From the NCBI RefSeq assembly GCF_018617385.1, contig NZ_JACSKA010000001.1, forward strand, positions 1,364,001 to 1,428,000: a DNA stretch of 64,000 nucleotides, in the 5' to 3' direction. The notes beneath the pieces were generated by a model. That model did no database searches and was not told the DNA's origin. It worked only from the letters and a program-made list of their open reading frames with translations. Source of the DNA: Exiguobacterium sp018617385 (GTDB taxonomy: Bacteria > Bacillota > Bacilli > Exiguobacteriales > Exiguobacteriaceae). The translations under genes were made by a program, and so were the position numbers. The stretch's first letter is position 1. Each line of letters starts with the position of its first letter. Shown one piece after another: positions 25,452-32,697 of the stretch.

Positions 25452-25473
25452 AGGGCTCGCATATGCGAACCCC
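25452..25473. repeat. palindrome, right boundary of repeat island
   Basis: GGGCTCGCATATGCGAACCC, the same palindrome as at 24872-24893 with a C-to-T-equivalent change leaving one G-U pair. It lies eight bases past the stop of the aldo/keto reductase gene and might also serve as its 3' hairpin, although no T-tract follows. Confidence 0.65.
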
Positions 25474-25480
25474 TTCTCCA

Positions 25481-26293
25481 TTAAAAGTCGATTTCGTCTG
25501 GATCTGGTCCGAGACGTTCTCCAGTCGCCACTTGATCGATTTTCGCCAAATCGTCCGCATCGAGTGAGAAATCGAAAACATCAAAGTTCTCACGGATCCG
25601 ATGTGGTGTCACCGATTTCGGTAGCGCGACATGACCGGATTCAAGGTGCCAACGGAGCACAATCTGAGCCGGTGTCTTCCCATGTTTTTCTGCAATTTCA
25701 GAAAAGGCAGGGATGTCTAAAAACTTACCTTGCATAAGTGGACTCCACGCCTCGATCTGAATCCCTTCATCTTGACAGTAGTCCAACAAATCAGGTTGTG
25801 GGAGCTGTGGATGAAGTTCAACCTGATTGATGAGCGGGGCCATCAAACCGGCTTCTTTCAATGTTTCTAAATGGTGTTCTTTAAAGTTGGATACACCAAT
25901 CGCTTTGATTTTCCCGGCTTCATATAAATCGATGAGATCTTTCCACGCATCGACAAACCCATCTACCGGCCAATGCAACAGGCAAAGGTCCAAATAATCT
26001 GTCTGGAGTCGTTTTAACGAGTCTTCAAATGCCTCTTTCGTTTTGCCTTCACGAATGTCATCATTCCAGATCTTCGACGTGATGAACAATTCTGAGCGAT
26101 TTACACCTGAGAGATGAATTCCCTTCGCAACCCCATCCTCATTTTTATAGATTGCAGCCGTATCGATGTGACGATAGCCTGTTTTGATCGCTTCAACGAC
26201 AGCAGCTGGTGCCTCGGTTTCATTATCGACCTTCCAGACCCCAAAGCCGATCATCGGAATTTCGACCTTATTTCGTAATGTAGCGTAAAGCAT
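25481..26293 (-). CDS. aldo/keto reductase
   Basis: A 270-residue NADPH-dependent aldehyde/ketone reductase of the AKR5-like group (YtbE/YvgN relatives). The catalytic tetrad is visible: Asp and Tyr in HIDTAAIYKNEDG, Lys in ITSKIWN, His in CLLHWPVDG. The cofactor end shows IGVSNFKEHHLE and the late PKSVTPHRIREN motif that binds the NADPH phosphate. Start at 26293 gives GGGG nine bases upstream; the ATG at 26302 directly abuts the ribosome binding site. Likely detoxifies glyoxals or aldehydes; substrate not determined. Confidence 0.92.
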   Translation of the reverse strand: MLYATLRNKVEIPMIGFGVWKVDNETEAPAAVVEAIKTGYRHIDTAAIYKNEDGVAKGIHLSGVNRSELFITSKIWNDDIREGKTKEAFEDSLKRLQTDYLDLCLLHWPVDGFVDAWKDLIDLYEAGKIKAIGVSNFKEHHLETLKEAGLMAPLINQVELHPQLPQPDLLDYCQDEGIQIEAWSPLMQGKFLDIPAFSEIAEKHGKTPAQIVLRWHLESGHVALPKSVTPHRIRENFDVFDFSLDADDLAKIDQVATGERLGPDPDEIDF

Positions 26294-26358
26294 CTCATTC
26301 ATCCCCTTTTCATTCTAACGAGCTGATTGTATCATACCCGACAATTTATTTCGGAAAA

Positions 26359-27153
26359 CTAAATCGTCAAATCTTTTCGGGTGAATCGGATGAACGAGAG
26401 TGCTGAAAAGATGGTCAAGAGACCGAGTAACCAGATGAAATGGATGCCCCAATACTCCTCACGCATGATGGCACCTGCGTCAAAGAGAGAGAAGAATGAG
26501 AGGTTTGACATCCAATCGAATTGATCGCTCACTCCTTGGATGATATTCACCATGAGAAAGAACGTGAATATCCCGCCCGTCACCATATAGGATTTACTAC
26601 TATCATCGAATAGACTCGCAATCACATAAGCGGCCACGCCTAGGACGAGCAACATGAGCGCCCCATTCAATTGAAGCATCCACAGAACCGCATAGTCGAT
26701 TTGTAAATCGAACAGAAGGTCCGCTACCATTAAACTCAATCCATTCAGACCGACAAATAGCCCGACTGCCACAATCAACACAACAAAGCTTGACATCACA
26801 TACGTGACTCGAGAAATCGGTGCTGCCATATACAACATGATTTCTCCAGAATCGACCGGTTTGGCCAACAGTTTCGAGGCGAAAGTCAATGCGAATAAAA
26901 CCGCGAGCACATAGAAAATCAACCCATAATAGTTGCTCGACAATAGATTGAGAACGTTGTCCATCGCCATCGACGCATCGATTTGGAAGACGTCGAGAAG
27001 CTCAGGTGGTAACGATTCTAATTTTGCCTCAATCAAGCCTGTTTCTTGAATAGATGGGAAGATGGCGGCTAAGAAAAAGAGATATATGCTGGTCCCGACT
27101 GAATATCCAAGAATCCAACTGCGATTCTGTTTCAACATGGAGCGAATTAACAT
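26359..27153 (-). CDS. ABC-2-type transporter permease
   Basis: Membrane part of an ABC exporter, 264 residues with six predicted helices and a large extracytoplasmic loop after helix 1, like other ABC-2/ABC-membrane-subunit proteins of Bacillota. Its ATG follows the ATPase stop by one base with GGGGAGG in the ATPase 3' end, so they are coupled. The divergent TetR gene is the likely regulator, which points to a drug or lipid efflux role; the substrate is not known. Confidence 0.85.
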   Translation of the reverse strand: MLIRSMLKQNRSWILGYSVGTSIYLFFLAAIFPSIQETGLIEAKLESLPPELLDVFQIDASMAMDNVLNLLSSNYYGLIFYVLAVLFALTFASKLLAKPVDSGEIMLYMAAPISRVTYVMSSFVVLIVAVGLFVGLNGLSLMVADLLFDLQIDYAVLWMLQLNGALMLLVLGVAAYVIASLFDDSSKSYMVTGGIFTFFLMVNIIQGVSDQFDWMSNLSFFSLFDAGAIMREEYWGIHFIWLLGLLTIFSALSFIRFTRKDLTI

Positions 27154-27154
27154 G

Positions 27155-28027
27155 TCATGTCGCCTCCCCGTAATACTGCATGAATAAATGTTCGAGCTCG
27201 TCTGTACCGCTTGACAATGATTGAATCTGGAAATCCGCCAACGTTCGAATGAGATGGTTCAACTCTGATGGTGTGGAGATGGTGACCTCAACATGCATGC
27301 CGTCCCGTTCACCAGAATCGGCCGCGAAGCGGGCGGCTTCCGCTTCCGTTGAAAATTCGACTCGATACCGTTTCACGCTATGTTGTCGTAATTGTTCCAT
27401 ATCCTCTTCGATGATGATGCGTCCATCTTTAATCAACGCGGCACGGTCGCACGTCCGCTCCATCTCAGGGAAATGGTGAGAACTCATGAGAATCGCTTTT
27501 CCTAATTGTTTTTCTTCAATTAACCAATCGATTAGACGCTCTTGCATGAGCGGGTCTAATCCGCTCGTCGGTTCATCCAATATATAGACGGGCACATCTT
27601 TCATGAAGCAGGTGATGATCGCAAGCTTTTGCTTCATCCCTTTTGACATTTTCCGTACTTTCGTCGCCTCATCGAATGAAAACCGTTCACGTAATTGTCG
27701 TTCACGATCCGGATTCGTTTTGTGCAGATGGCGCGTCAATCGAATGATCTCTTCCCCCGTCATGTTTTGGGGATAATTGATTTCTCCCGGCAAATAGCCG
27801 ACGCTCTGCTTCACTTGCTCCGTCTCCTGCCAACAGTCGAATCCGTTGATGGTCGCCTTGCCTTCACTCGGCTTCAACAGACCCATCAAATGTCGAATCG
27901 TTGTGGATTTCCCAGCGCCATTCGGTCCGATGAATCCGAAGATTGTTCCTGGTGTCACTTGAAGGGATACATCAAAAATGCCATGTGTATCATCAAATCG
28001 TTTCGTCAATCGCTGGATCCGAATCAT
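27155..28027 (-). CDS. ABC transporter ATP-binding protein
   Basis: The 290-residue ATPase of the exporter. Walker A is GPNGAGKSTT (about 36-45), signature VRKMSKGMKQK replaces the usual LSGGQ with the KGMKQ variant common in ABC-2 exporters, Walker B is VYILDEPTSGLDP and the switch His follows in SSHHFPEM. The C-terminal 70 residues form the accessory domain seen in this group. Start ATG has AGGAGGGG upstream. It heads the operon with the permease and faces the TetR gene across a 122-bp regulatory region. Confidence 0.93.
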   Translation of the reverse strand: MIRIQRLTKRFDDTHGIFDVSLQVTPGTIFGFIGPNGAGKSTTIRHLMGLLKPSEGKATINGFDCWQETEQVKQSVGYLPGEINYPQNMTGEEIIRLTRHLHKTNPDRERQLRERFSFDEATKVRKMSKGMKQKLAIITCFMKDVPVYILDEPTSGLDPLMQERLIDWLIEEKQLGKAILMSSHHFPEMERTCDRAALIKDGRIIIEEDMEQLRQHSVKRYRVEFSTEAEAARFAADSGERDGMHVEVTISTPSELNHLIRTLADFQIQSLSSGTDELEHLFMQYYGEAT

Positions 28028-28042
28028 CTCGACCCCTCCTTT

Positions 28043-28129
28043 TTTTGTAATATCTGAACAATATGATTACAAAACTAGTATATCACGTTCTTTTTTGAAA
28101 TGGAAATGGTATATTTATTACAAAACTAG
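28043..28129. promoter_or_regulatory. TetR operator region between the exporter and its regulator
   Basis: The 9-mer ATTACAAAA appears three times: inverted at 28043-28051 (TTTTGTAAT) and direct at 28066-28074 and 28117-28125, the last two extended to ATTACAAAACTAG. The first pair forms an inverted repeat in front of the ATPase gene and the third sits before the TetR gene, a classic arrangement for shared repression. Confidence 0.6.
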
Positions 28130-28149
28130 AGAAAGGAGCGCTCCGATCA

Positions 28150-28713
28150 ATGGATGGATTTGCGAAACGCACCGAAGAAAAACAACAAGCGATCTTACGT
28201 GCCGCTTATGACTTGATGACAGAGAAGCAATCCCGATTTACAATCAGTGAACTAGCGAAACGAGCGCATGTCTCCCCCGTATCCATCTATAATTACTTCG
28301 GTTCAAAAGACCAGGTCATCGTGGAAATCTTAAAGCAAATGACAGAAGAGCAGATGAGTTGGATTGAACAGGCGATTGAGTCGAACGCTCCCTTCGATGC
28401 GTTACTCGTCGAGATCCTAAAACGAAAAATCCAGACGGCGGTTCTCTTTGACGAGACCATCACAGCAATGATTCAACAAGACCCGAACTGGGAACAGCTT
28501 GCGACTCGAGGATATACTGCTTTCGCCCGGTTGATCGAATACGGGAAGGCCCAAGGGTCAATCGATTCGACGTTATCCACTTCTTCTTATTTACGCTATG
28601 TACAGTTCATGCAACAGGCCATCCTGTCCGATCCTCAGTTTTCAATCGAGGATATGAAGGAAACGATGGAAGTCTACTTTCATTTCTTTTTGAATGGGGT
28701 CATGAAACGCTAA
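28150..28713 (+). CDS. TetR-family transcriptional regulator
   Basis: A 187-residue TetR-family repressor. The N-terminal helix-turn-helix is clear (ILRAAYDLMTEK, then ISELAKRAHVSPVSIYNYFGSKDQVI, where S-x-x-I/T-Y-x-Y/H-F is the family signature); the C-terminal 130 residues are helical and form the ligand pocket and dimer. AAAGGAGCG precedes the ATG. Divergent transcription from the ABC exporter implies it represses that exporter until the exported compound binds. Confidence 0.93.
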   Translation: MDGFAKRTEEKQQAILRAAYDLMTEKQSRFTISELAKRAHVSPVSIYNYFGSKDQVIVEILKQMTEEQMSWIEQAIESNAPFDALLVEILKRKIQTAVLFDETITAMIQQDPNWEQLATRGYTAFARLIEYGKAQGSIDSTLSTSSYLRYVQFMQQAILSDPQFSIEDMKETMEVYFHFFLNGVMKR

Positions 28714-28715
28714 AA

Positions 28716-28753
28716 GGTGACTGTCTCAAGCAAGCAGACAGTCACCATTTTTT
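28716..28753. terminator. bidirectional terminator
   Basis: GGTGACTGTCT pairs with AGACAGTCACC, followed by ATTTTTT on the plus strand; the convergent flavoprotein stop lies inside the T-tract. Confidence 0.88.
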
Positions 28754-29864
28754 ATGTGTGATAGATAAAGTCTTCAATTGGATAGAGCGATAGATCCACT
28801 TCCGCGTCTCCTGTCAGAACGAGGTCACTCAACACTTTTCCGATGAACGGGCCGACCGTCAAACCGGATGATCCCAGACCGTTCGCGACCAACAGTTTTT
28901 CTGCCCCAGGCACCCTTCCGAGTACGGGAATTGAATTCGGTGTGACCGGACGGAAGCCGACTTTCGTCTCCACGAGTTCTGCCTCAGAAAGTCCAGGTGC
29001 CGACTCCAAACCTTTCGTCAGTACTTCGTGTACTCCGATTGCAGTCGGACGAACGTCGAACGCTTTTCCTTTCTCATGTGTCGAACCGATGACCACTTTC
29101 CCGTCGTCAAATCCGAGTAAATAGCGGCGTCGTGGCGGCATGACGACCGGCCAGTCAGATGCATCTGTATCCTTCAACTGGACGTGGACGAGCTGGGCCT
29201 TTTCCCCTTCGACTCGTACCGTATATCCAAGAGGCTGTAACAGTTCCGGTAACCAAGCACCCGTCGCGAGGATGATTTCATCCGCTTCATATCTCACTCC
29301 GTCACACTCCACACCAATCTCATCTCCGCTCGTCAACCGTGCGGAACCGTTGACAAATTTGACACCACGCTTGATGGCGACTCTCTCAAGTGCAGCGCGA
29401 AAGCGACCGCCGTCGACCCTAGCCCCTCCTGTCACGAAGAGTGCATCGTATTCATCCGATAACGGCGGGAAACGATGTTGTGCCTCTTCAGCAGTCAGTC
29501 GTTCGAGTTCACCGATTTCTGGCGCTTCTTCTCGACGAAGCAAAGTTCGCTCCATCATCTGGTCGAGCTTTGTTTCTTCATGGAGCGCAAGCGTCCCGAC
29601 ACGTTTGTATCCGGTGTCCGTCTCCCCTTCAGCCTCCAGCTCTTTGACGACCTTAGGATAATAGCTTGCTCCGCCTTTCGCCAGTGCATACCAAGCTTTG
29701 TTGCGTCGCTGCGCAATCCACGGACATACGATTCCAGCCGCCGCATCCGTTGCTCTTCCTTCTTCTTTCCGGTCAATGACCGTTACATCCGCTTTACCAG
29801 CTAAATGATAGGCAGCCGAAACACCGACGATCCCTGACCCGATAATCACTATTTTCTTCATCAT
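28752..29864 (-). CDS. DAO-family FAD-dependent oxidoreductase
   Basis: A flavoprotein of 370 residues related to glycine oxidase and D-amino-acid dehydrogenase, oxidising amino acids or similar amines. The FAD Rossmann motif is IVIIGSGIVGVSAAYHLA (residues 4-21) and the late NGLGSSGLTVGPFIG closes the FAD site. No membrane segment. Two adjacent ATGs (29864, 29861) can start it; the ribosome binding site AAAGGATG lies beyond a perfect hairpin. The gene follows a terminator by only 40 bases, leaving no room for an ordinary promoter, so it may depend on read-through from the upstream gene. Exact substrate unknown. Confidence 0.85.
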   Translation of the reverse strand: MMKKIVIIGSGIVGVSAAYHLAGKADVTVIDRKEEGRATDAAAGIVCPWIAQRRNKAWYALAKGGASYYPKVVKELEAEGETDTGYKRVGTLALHEETKLDQMMERTLLRREEAPEIGELERLTAEEAQHRFPPLSDEYDALFVTGGARVDGGRFRAALERVAIKRGVKFVNGSARLTSGDEIGVECDGVRYEADEIILATGAWLPELLQPLGYTVRVEGEKAQLVHVQLKDTDASDWPVVMPPRRRYLLGFDDGKVVIGSTHEKGKAFDVRPTAIGVHEVLTKGLESAPGLSEAELVETKVGFRPVTPNSIPVLGRVPGAEKLLVANGLGSSGLTVGPFIGKVLSDLVLTGDAEVDLSLYPIEDFIYHT

Positions 29865-29866
29865 AA

Positions 29867-29901
29867 ATCTGTCTTGCTCAGACAGATGGACACATCCTTT
29901 C
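29867..29901 (-). promoter_or_regulatory. Shine-Dalgarno separated from the start codon by a hairpin
   Basis: Minus strand: GAAAGGATG, TGTCC, a perfect 8-bp hairpin ATCTGTCT-gagca-AGACAGAT, TT, then ATGATG. Folding brings AAGGA to nine or ten bases from the ATG; unfolded it is about 30 bases away. Confidence 0.6.
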
Positions 29902-29903
29902 GT

Positions 29904-29935
29904 AAAAAAATCATCGACCCAACGGATCGATGATT
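29904..29935 (-). terminator. terminator of the Bax-inhibitor-1-like gene
   Basis: Minus strand AATCATCGA-tccgttggg-TCGATGATT followed by six T residues, five bases past the stop. Confidence 0.85.
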
Positions 29936-29940
29936 GATTC

Positions 29941-30675
29941 TTATTCTCTCATCGCTAGACGATAAAGTAAATCTAACAACTCGATGTAGAGCCACACGAG
30001 CGTGACGATTAATCCGAATGCCGCGACCCATTCCAACTGTTTCGGAGCCCGAGCTTCGACTTGACTTGCGATGAAGTCGAAATCTAAGACGAGAGCGAGT
30101 GAAGCGACGATGACAATCACGAATTGAACACCGATCGCAAGTGGGCTTGAACCGGTCATGAATGCCAAGCCTGAACCGAACAAACTCATAACGAGTTGCA
30201 CAAGATATAACAACATGACTGTGAACATGGCTGCCATGACACCAGCTTTAAACTTCTGTGTCACTTTGACGAGCCCTGTCGTATAGACAAACCACATCGC
30301 AAAGGCAACGACAAACGTCGTCAATACGGCGCGTCCCACAATACCAGGCACCATCGCTTCAAAGAAATACGAAATCGAACCGACAAAGACACCTTCGATA
30401 ATCCCGTATAGTGGCGCGACGACCGGTGCTGTATTCGGTTTAAACGTGATGAGCAAAGCAAAGATAAAGCCGAGGATGAGTGACCCGATCATGAGCGGGA
30501 ACAAGAGCCCTTCTCCGATTGTCGGAACGACAAGCCATGTCGTACCGGCTGCCGCTGTCACGAGTAAAAGCAAGGTGAACACTTTAGACCATGTTCCTGC
30601 TTTCGTCATCGGTTCGGCACTGTAAGCTGTGGACTGCATTGATTTACGAAGTAATGGATTCGATTTTAAGTTCAA
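29941..30675 (-). CDS. Bax inhibitor-1/YccA-family membrane protein
   Basis: A 244-residue integral membrane protein of the BI-1-like family (the larger Gram-positive branch). It has seven hydrophobic segments, the conserved PLYGIIEGVFVGSISYFFE stretch and the late acidic membrane residues DFDFI that form the pH-sensing pair in the structurally known relative YetJ, a calcium leak channel. The start is TTG at 30675 with AAAGGAG ten bases upstream. It lies directly downstream of the DJ-1/PfpI gene and may share its transcript. Calcium leak is a reasonable guess, not shown here. Confidence 0.88.
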   Translation of the reverse strand: MNLKSNPLLRKSMQSTAYSAEPMTKAGTWSKVFTLLLLVTAAAGTTWLVVPTIGEGLLFPLMIGSLILGFIFALLITFKPNTAPVVAPLYGIIEGVFVGSISYFFEAMVPGIVGRAVLTTFVVAFAMWFVYTTGLVKVTQKFKAGVMAAMFTVMLLYLVQLVMSLFGSGLAFMTGSSPLAIGVQFVIVIVASLALVLDFDFIASQVEARAPKQLEWVAAFGLIVTLVWLYIELLDLLYRLAMRE

Positions 30676-30701
30676 CGTTGAATAGCTCCTTTATGGTTCA
30701 G

Positions 30702-31226
30702 TTACTGTTTTGCGAAGACGTCGATGAACGCACGCATATAATCTGGTAAGTCTGGCGGACGACGACTTGAGACGATATGTCCGTCGACGACGACCGGCTC
30801 ATCATGCCAAATCGCTCCCGCATTTTCCATGTCATCTTTGATTCCCGGCGTGCTCGTCACGTTCACCCCGTCTAGAATGTTCGCAGAAATCAACACCCAA
30901 CCGGCGTGACAGATTTGACCGATTGGTCGTTTTTGTTCATCCATATAACGGACGAATCCTTTCACCGAATCGAAACGGCGCAATAAGTCAGGTGACCATC
31001 CGCCTGGCACGAGGATCGCATCGAACGATGTGATGTCGACATCATCGAACGCCACATCAGATTTTGCGGGCACACCGTATTTACCGATATATGCGTGATC
31101 GGCCTTCTCCCCAGCGAGGATCACGTGCGCTCCCTCTTCACGAAGGCGATGCACCGGGTACCAAAGCTCTAAATCCTCGAAGTCATTACTGACAAGTTGA
31201 AGGACTTTCTTCCCTTGTAATTTCAT
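30702..31226 (-). CDS. DJ-1/PfpI-family protein
   Basis: A 174-residue member of the PfpI/type-1 glutamine-amidotransferase-like family (general stress protein 18 relatives). The nucleophile cysteine lies in the elbow GQICHAGWVL, paired with His directly after it, and an upstream Glu (DFEDLELW) completes the usual site. These proteins protect against glyoxal and oxidative damage; protease activity is doubtful. Start at 31226 has AAAGGAGGGG six bases upstream, unlike the frame from 31247. Confidence 0.9.
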   Translation of the reverse strand: MKLQGKKVLQLVSNDFEDLELWYPVHRLREEGAHVILAGEKADHAYIGKYGVPAKSDVAFDDVDITSFDAILVPGGWSPDLLRRFDSVKGFVRYMDEQKRPIGQICHAGWVLISANILDGVNVTSTPGIKDDMENAGAIWHDEPVVVDGHIVSSRRPPDLPDYMRAFIDVFAKQ

Positions 31227-31404
31227 CAAACCCCTCCTTTTATTCATTCCCCATTATACCCGAAACCGCTAGTCACGAAAACGAAGAATCATGATTGTTT
31301 TTTCAGTATATGGATTCATCCTGATTCACGACACTATATCTTGTGTTTCCTTCCCACAATTGATACCTTTAGTGGTAGGAGATTGAGAAGGAGGAACATC
31401 ACGT

Positions 31405-32199
31405 ATGAAACAATATCATGACTTATGTCGACACATCCTCGACCATGGTGTCGTAAAAGAAGACCGGACCGGGACCGGGACAACGAGTGTATTTGGTTAC
31501 CAAATGCGTTTCAATCTGCAAGAAGGGTTCCCCCTTATCACGACGAAGAAATTACATATTCGTTCCATCATTCACGAACTATTATGGTTCATCTCAGGAG
31601 AGACGAACGTCCGATACCTTCAAGATAACGGGGTCCGCATTTGGAACGAATGGGCAGACGAAGAAGGCAATCTTGGTCCAGTATACGGTTCACAGTGGCG
31701 TTCTTTCCCACGCCCGGACGGTTCTTCTGTCGATCAGTTGGCTCAAGTGATTGACCAAATAAAGACGAACCCAGATTCAAGAAGGTTGATCGTCTCGGCA
31801 TGGAACCCAGGACAGCTAGAGGAGATGGCCCTGCCGCCGTGTCATTTACTTTTCCAATTCTATGTCGCTGACGGGAAGCTTTCTTGTCAATTGTATCAAC
31901 GGAGCGCCGATACGTTTTTAGGGGTACCGTTCAATATCGCCTCATACGCACTACTCACGCATATGGTCGCACACGTGACCGGACTCGAAGTCGGCGACTT
32001 TGTCCATACCCTTGGTGATGCACACATCTACCACAACCATCTCGAACAAGTGGAACTTCAGTTGTCGCGTGACCCACGTCCGCTACCAAAACTCAACATT
32101 GTCCGAGACGTCCCTTCAATCGAATCATTCCGTTTTGAGGACTTTGAGATTCTCGGTTATGACCCACATACACATATTAAAGGAGAAGTGAGCGTATGA
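31405..32199 (+). CDS. thyA: thymidylate synthase
   Basis: Methylates dUMP to dTMP using methylenetetrahydrofolate. The 264-residue length is the standard ThyA form. Visible: RTGTGTTSVFGYQMRF (phosphate-binding Arg at the start), the nucleophile Cys146 in ALPPCHLLFQFYV, QRSADTFLGVPFNIASYA and the DPHTHIKGEVSV-type end. AAGGAGGAAC precedes the ATG. It overlaps folA by four bases; the pair regenerates the folate that ThyA oxidises. Confidence 0.98.
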   Translation: MKQYHDLCRHILDHGVVKEDRTGTGTTSVFGYQMRFNLQEGFPLITTKKLHIRSIIHELLWFISGETNVRYLQDNGVRIWNEWADEEGNLGPVYGSQWRSFPRPDGSSVDQLAQVIDQIKTNPDSRRLIVSAWNPGQLEEMALPPCHLLFQFYVADGKLSCQLYQRSADTFLGVPFNIASYALLTHMVAHVTGLEVGDFVHTLGDAHIYHNHLEQVELQLSRDPRPLPKLNIVRDVPSIESFRFEDFEILGYDPHTHIKGEVSV

Positions 32200-32681
32200 T
32201 TTCGCATGTCGTCGCGTACGGACTTAATCGGGAAATCGGAAAGGACAATGATTTATTGTGGCGATTGCCGGATGATTTGAAACACTTTAAATCTGTCACG
32301 TCTGGTGGCACGGTCGTCATGGGAAGAAAAACGTTCGAATCCATCGGTAAAGCGTTGCCGAACCGACGCAACATCGTCGTCACATCTGATGTTTCCTTTT
32401 CAGCCGATCAAGTCGAAGTGTGGCATGATTTAGACCGTCTCGTCGAAATGAGTCAACAGGAAGAATGGTTTGTCATCGGTGGGGCCACGTTATATGAACA
32501 GACGATGCCGATGACGAGCCGGATCTATGCAACGGAAGTCGCTGCATCGTTCGAGGCCGATACGTATTATCCCAAACGAACTGGGGAATGGACGGTTACG
32601 AGTACGACCGACCACCCGCAAGACGAAACACACGCATATGCCTTTTCATTCAAACAATACGAAAAAACAGACATCGAATAA
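32196..32681 (+). CDS. folA: dihydrofolate reductase
   Basis: Reduces dihydrofolate to tetrahydrofolate with NADPH, the trimethoprim target. 161 residues, normal size. The substrate-binding segment is DNDLLWRLPDDLKHFK (acidic residue Asp at the usual position), NADPH motifs VVMGRKTFESIGKALPNRRN and FVIGGATLYEQTMP are intact. Its ATG is embedded in the thyA stop (ATGA), with AAAGGAG in the thyA 3' end, so the two are translationally coupled. Confidence 0.98.
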   Translation: MISHVVAYGLNREIGKDNDLLWRLPDDLKHFKSVTSGGTVVMGRKTFESIGKALPNRRNIVVTSDVSFSADQVEVWHDLDRLVEMSQQEEWFVIGGATLYEQTMPMTSRIYATEVAASFEADTYYPKRTGEWTVTSTTDHPQDETHAYAFSFKQYEKTDIE

Positions 32682-32697
32682 TTGATGTCTGTTTTTT
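32662..32697. terminator. bidirectional terminator of folA and the GGDEF gene
   Basis: A perfect 14-bp stem, AAAAAACAGACATC and its complement, around an 8-base loop. It includes the folA stop and the last codon of the convergent gene. Confidence 0.92.

Noticed and set aside
24872..25473. CRISPR array
   Set aside because: The repeats are two pairs of palindromes in inverted or distant positions, not regularly spaced direct repeats, and no cas gene is present.
25301..25567. 88-codon open frame on the plus strand across the repeat island
   Set aside because: Runs through palindromic repeats into the antisense of the aldo/keto reductase; composition reflects the repeats and not a protein.
29140..29661. 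173-codon open frame on the plus strand
   Set aside because: Antisense to the DAO flavoprotein; Ser/Pro-rich composition typical of a reverse frame of a G+C-rich gene.
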